This document shows, piece by piece, positions 5,137 through 7,130 of a DNA stretch of 7,130 nt; position 1 is the first letter of the stretch; the number at the start of each line of letters is the position of its first letter. The stretch is from an uncultured Muribaculaceae bacterium (GTDB lineage Bacteria > Bacteroidota > Bacteroidia > Bacteroidales > Muribaculaceae), in the NCBI GenBank assembly GCA_910589095.1, contig CAJUSN010000055.1:3190-10319 (forward strand), read 5' to 3'. Position numbers and translations under genes: made by a program. The notes beneath the pieces are model-generated. The model was not told where the DNA came from. It did not search any database and saw nothing but the letters and a program-made list of their open reading frames with translations.

Positions 5137-6024
5137 TTAGTTAGTCTGAATGACGAGATAATTGGACGCAGCCCAGAATCGAGACGGATTGGTGATTTCA
5201 AGGACTTTCATACCCTTAGCATCCTCAACAATCTTATAGCTGTCGGAGGGCTGGTTTGTAAGCACTTTAGCTTTCTTGCTGTAAAGTGGAATTGAGGGAG
5301 AAGTACGCTTGTCAATGGCGGTGAAATAGCTCATCTGATAATCGCCTTGCAAGATTTTGGTCTTGCGAAGGAATCCAGACTGGATTATATTATTTGCTTC
5401 CAGCTCCTTCTTGGTACCAATTGCGTAATAGCAGGTATTGAGCTCGGTGGTAAGATTTGTTGCTTCAGCCTGAGCCTTTTCTTTTTCAGCTTTCTCAGCA
5501 GCTACATTTGTATGGAGAGAGTCGACAGAAGCTGTGAGATTAGTAATTTTCACATTTGCGGCCGCTAACTGCTGAGTTAGAGTCTGTATGGTAGCTTCAT
5601 TCTGTTCGATTTGAGCTTTAAGATTGTCGATAGTTTTAAGAAGAGTGGCGTTTTGAGCTGAATTGTCTTTCAGTTTCTTTTCAAGTTCAGCGAGACGTTG
5701 ACGACGTTCAGCCAATGTTTGACGCACAGCTTGCATATCGCTGACTATCTGTTGGCGCTGCGTTGGGGTTTCCCCGTTAATGCCGGCAGGTGAAGAAACA
5801 ATCATTTCTATATTTTTCAGCTGAATCATATCGGCAGAAATATCATTTACCAATGAAATGAGTGTGTCTTGTGTCATCAAAGTTGCTTCAAGTTCCTCGC
5901 GGCTCATGGTGACCATGTCAACAGAATCGAGGGAAGAAGCAGCAGGAGCTTCCTGAGCCTTCTCCTTACAAGATACTGCAAGAATAGAGGCGAGCGCGAT
6001 GGTGAGTACAGGTAACTTTTTCAT
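5137..6024 (-). CDS. Coiled-coil lipoprotein, possibly Cbp1-like adhesin
   Basis: A 295-residue secreted lipoprotein. MKKLPVLTIALASILAVSC is a type II signal peptide with lipidated Cys19. Residues about 95-195 are a long, charged, heptad-like coiled coil rich in Ala, Gln, Glu and Lys. A compact C-terminal domain (about 198-295) begins CYYAIGTKKELEANNII and ends SRFWAASNYLVIQTN. Three copies of the Bacteroidota O-glycosylation motif D-(S/T)-(A/I/L/V/M/T) are present: DSV (33-35), DTL (53-55) and DSL (168-170). The architecture recalls Bacteroides lipoproteins named as Cbp1-family collagen-binding glycoprotein adhesins; I am not certain of that match. The protein should sit in the outer membrane, facing either the periplasm or the surface. 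CKEK after the Cys is only a weak resemblance to a surface-export signal. The gene starts 32 bp after rsmI with no promoter visible between them and ends at the terminator at 5062-5108. Confidence 0.85.
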   Translation of the reverse strand: MKKLPVLTIALASILAVSCKEKAQEAPAASSLDSVDMVTMSREELEATLMTQDTLISLVNDISADMIQLKNIEMIVSSPAGINGETPTQRQQIVSDMQAVRQTLAERRQRLAELEKKLKDNSAQNATLLKTIDNLKAQIEQNEATIQTLTQQLAAANVKITNLTASVDSLHTNVAAEKAEKEKAQAEATNLTTELNTCYYAIGTKKELEANNIIQSGFLRKTKILQGDYQMSYFTAIDKRTSPSIPLYSKKAKVLTNQPSDSYKIVEDAKGMKVLEITNPSRFWAASNYLVIQTN

Positions 6025-6056
6025 CTTAAAAAGGGGTTGTGATGGATGTTATAGTA

Positions 6057-6782
6057 TTATTGATTTTCGTTCTTATACTTATTTTTGTGGGCATGAGCTT
6101 TTCGGTCAGGTTCCGCGCCACTTAGAACAATAACGATTTCGCCTTTAGGATTGTTCAATTTGAAAAATTCAATAAGCTCTCCCAACTGTCCACGTACAGT
6201 TGTTTCATGTAATTTTGAGATTTCCCTTGAAACGGAAGCTTCGCGTTCCAAACCACATACCTCTGCTAATTGCTCAAGAGTTTTAACAAGCCGTAGCGGA
6301 GATTCATAAATAACAGAGGTACGTTGCTCAGATGCCATTTCTGCCAGACGTGTGGCACGTCCTTTTTTCTGAGGAAGGAATCCTTCGAAGCAAAACCTGT
6401 CGGTGGGTAAACCTGAATTGACAAGCGCCGGCACAAAAGCAGTTGCTCCGGGAAGTGTTTCAACCACGATACCCTCATTCCGACATTCGCGAGAAATAAG
6501 GAAACCGGGGTCAGAAATGCCGGGGGTACCGGCATCCGTTATCATACAAATTATCTGCCCCTCACGCAAACGGCGGATAATGGCGGGAAGGGTATCGTGC
6601 TCATTGAATTTATGATGACTCATCATAGGAGTGGTTATGCCAAGATGTTTTAGCAAAATGCCACTCGTACGTGTATCCTCAGCGAGTATAAGGTCTGCCG
6701 AAGCCAAAGCAGCGGCTCCGCGTGGAGTCATGTCATCAAGATTTCCTACAGGAGTAGGAACCATTATCAATTTTCCGGCCAT
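6057..6782 (-). CDS. rsmI: 16S rRNA (cytidine(1402)-2'-O)-methyltransferase
   Basis: A 241-residue member of the tetrapyrrole-methylase fold. RsmI uses S-adenosylmethionine to methylate the 2'-OH of C1402 in the decoding centre of 16S rRNA. The family signatures are all present: MVPTPVGNLDDMTPRG (7-22), AEDTRTSGILLKHLGI (34-49), SHHKFNEHD (55-63), ITDAGTPGISDPG (81-93), LPGATAFVPALVNSGL (110-125), FEGFLP (132-137), YESPLRL (159-165) and REISKLHETTVRG (186-198). It is shorter than E. coli RsmI (about 286 residues) because it lacks the C-terminal extension, which I believe is normal in Bacteroidota. It ends instead in a Lys/His-rich tail (228-241). The start ATG at 6782 gives the expected MAGKLIMVPTP opening. 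It follows the upstream gene by 14 bp and precedes the lipoprotein gene by 32 bp, so the three are probably one transcript. Confidence 0.96.
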   Translation of the reverse strand: MAGKLIMVPTPVGNLDDMTPRGAAALASADLILAEDTRTSGILLKHLGITTPMMSHHKFNEHDTLPAIIRRLREGQIICMITDAGTPGISDPGFLISRECRNEGIVVETLPGATAFVPALVNSGLPTDRFCFEGFLPQKKGRATRLAEMASEQRTSVIYESPLRLVKTLEQLAEVCGLEREASVSREISKLHETTVRGQLGELIEFFKLNNPKGEIVIVLSGAEPDRKAHAHKNKYKNENQ

Positions 6783-6796
6783 ATAACCTACAATTG

Positions 6797-7130
6797 TTAC
6801 TTAGGAAAGCGACTTGTAACGATTCGCATAAAATCTTTAACCACTTCGCTCTCTGCGTCAAAACAAAGGTCATTATAAAAGTAGTCTTCGACCTCCTCCG
6901 CGGAAGACATTTCTGCAGCAATCTGTAAAGCTTCGGCCAACTCTGCATCATTGTTGGAGAAGAGTTCACGACGGAAACGGAACTTATCATTTATTGTAAG
7001 CTCAACAGCGACTCTGTCATTTCGCGTGGGTGTGGGATGCGATTCGGGAGTAGAATGCAATTCGTTAATGGTAGCCGGATGAGAATCGCCCTCACCGGTG
7101 ACTATCAGCATGGCATCATCTGTGTCATCA
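6797..7130 (-). CDS. Conserved hypothetical protein upstream of rsmI, C-terminal part
   Basis: The 3' part of a gene that begins beyond the window. The frame stays open to base 7130 (codons DDTDDA precede the Met at 7111), so that Met need not be the start. The visible part of about 110 residues is acidic. A low-complexity Asp/Ser/Thr/Pro stretch is followed by a helical domain with AVELTINDKFRFRRELF, a run ending AAEMSSAEEVEDYFYNDL, and a C-terminal VVKDFMRIVTSRF. This pattern of a small helical module after a disordered acidic linker matches conserved Bacteroidales proteins I have seen only as hypothetical. No function is assigned. It ends 14 bp before rsmI, which implies co-transcription. 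No catalytic motif or membrane segment is visible. Confidence 0.8.
   Translation of the reverse strand, partial: DDTDDAMLIVTGEGDSHPATINELHSTPESHPTPTRNDRVAVELTINDKFRFRRELFSNNDAELAEALQIAAEMSSAEEVEDYFYNDLCFDAESEVVKDFMRIVTSRFPK

Noticed and set aside
1..7130. CRISPR array, insertion sequence, tRNA or phage genes
   Set aside because: I saw no regularly spaced repeats, no transposase or integrase motifs, no target-site duplications and no cloverleaf on reading both strands.

Overview
The window looks like ordinary chromosome from a member of the Bacteroidota, most likely order Bacteroidales (a Muribaculaceae-like gut bacterium is my guess). The grounds are a promoter that matches the Bacteroidota housekeeping consensus exactly (TTTG, 19 bases, TAnnTTTG), A-rich leaders without Shine-Dalgarno sequences, a short RsmI, a lipoprotein carrying Bacteroidota O-glycosylation motifs, and a NagB-like/PIG-L fusion protein of a type I associate with Bacteroides and relatives. 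No mobile element, CRISPR array, tRNA or rRNA gene was seen.

Layout. (1) Bases 1-981, plus strand: the 3' end of a PhnP-like metallo-beta-lactamase-fold (MBL) hydrolase, then a second complete MBL-fold protein whose metal-binding motif is largely destroyed. A strong hairpin at 1011-1045 separates them from the next gene. (2) Bases 1068-4021: a divergent pair sharing a promoter region of about 170 bp. On the minus strand is a textbook glucosamine-6-phosphate deaminase, nagB, with every catalytic and allosteric residue I could check. On the plus strand is a 658-residue fusion of a catalytically degraded NagB-like domain to a PIG-L (LmbE-like) deacetylase domain with an intact zinc site. It ends at a good intrinsic terminator. 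(3) Bases 4079-5061: an unexplained inverted repeat, a GC-rich structured block and an unrecognised Arg/His-rich 243-residue protein on the minus strand. (4) Bases 5062-7130, minus strand: an apparent operon of a partial conserved acidic protein, rsmI (16S rRNA C1402 2'-O-methyltransferase) and a coiled-coil lipoprotein with three O-glycosylation motifs, closed by an intrinsic terminator.

Functionally, the centre is amino-sugar metabolism. NagB should convert glucosamine-6-phosphate to fructose-6-phosphate and ammonia, under N-acetylglucosamine-6-phosphate activation. The divergent fusion probably deacetylates an N-acetylated amino sugar, with its NagB-like half kept for binding or regulation rather than deamination. 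Two pseudoenzyme-like proteins in 4 kb (the second MBL protein and the NagB-like domain) and the unrecognised gene at 4191-4922 are the most interesting points. I do not see a clear new multi-gene system.
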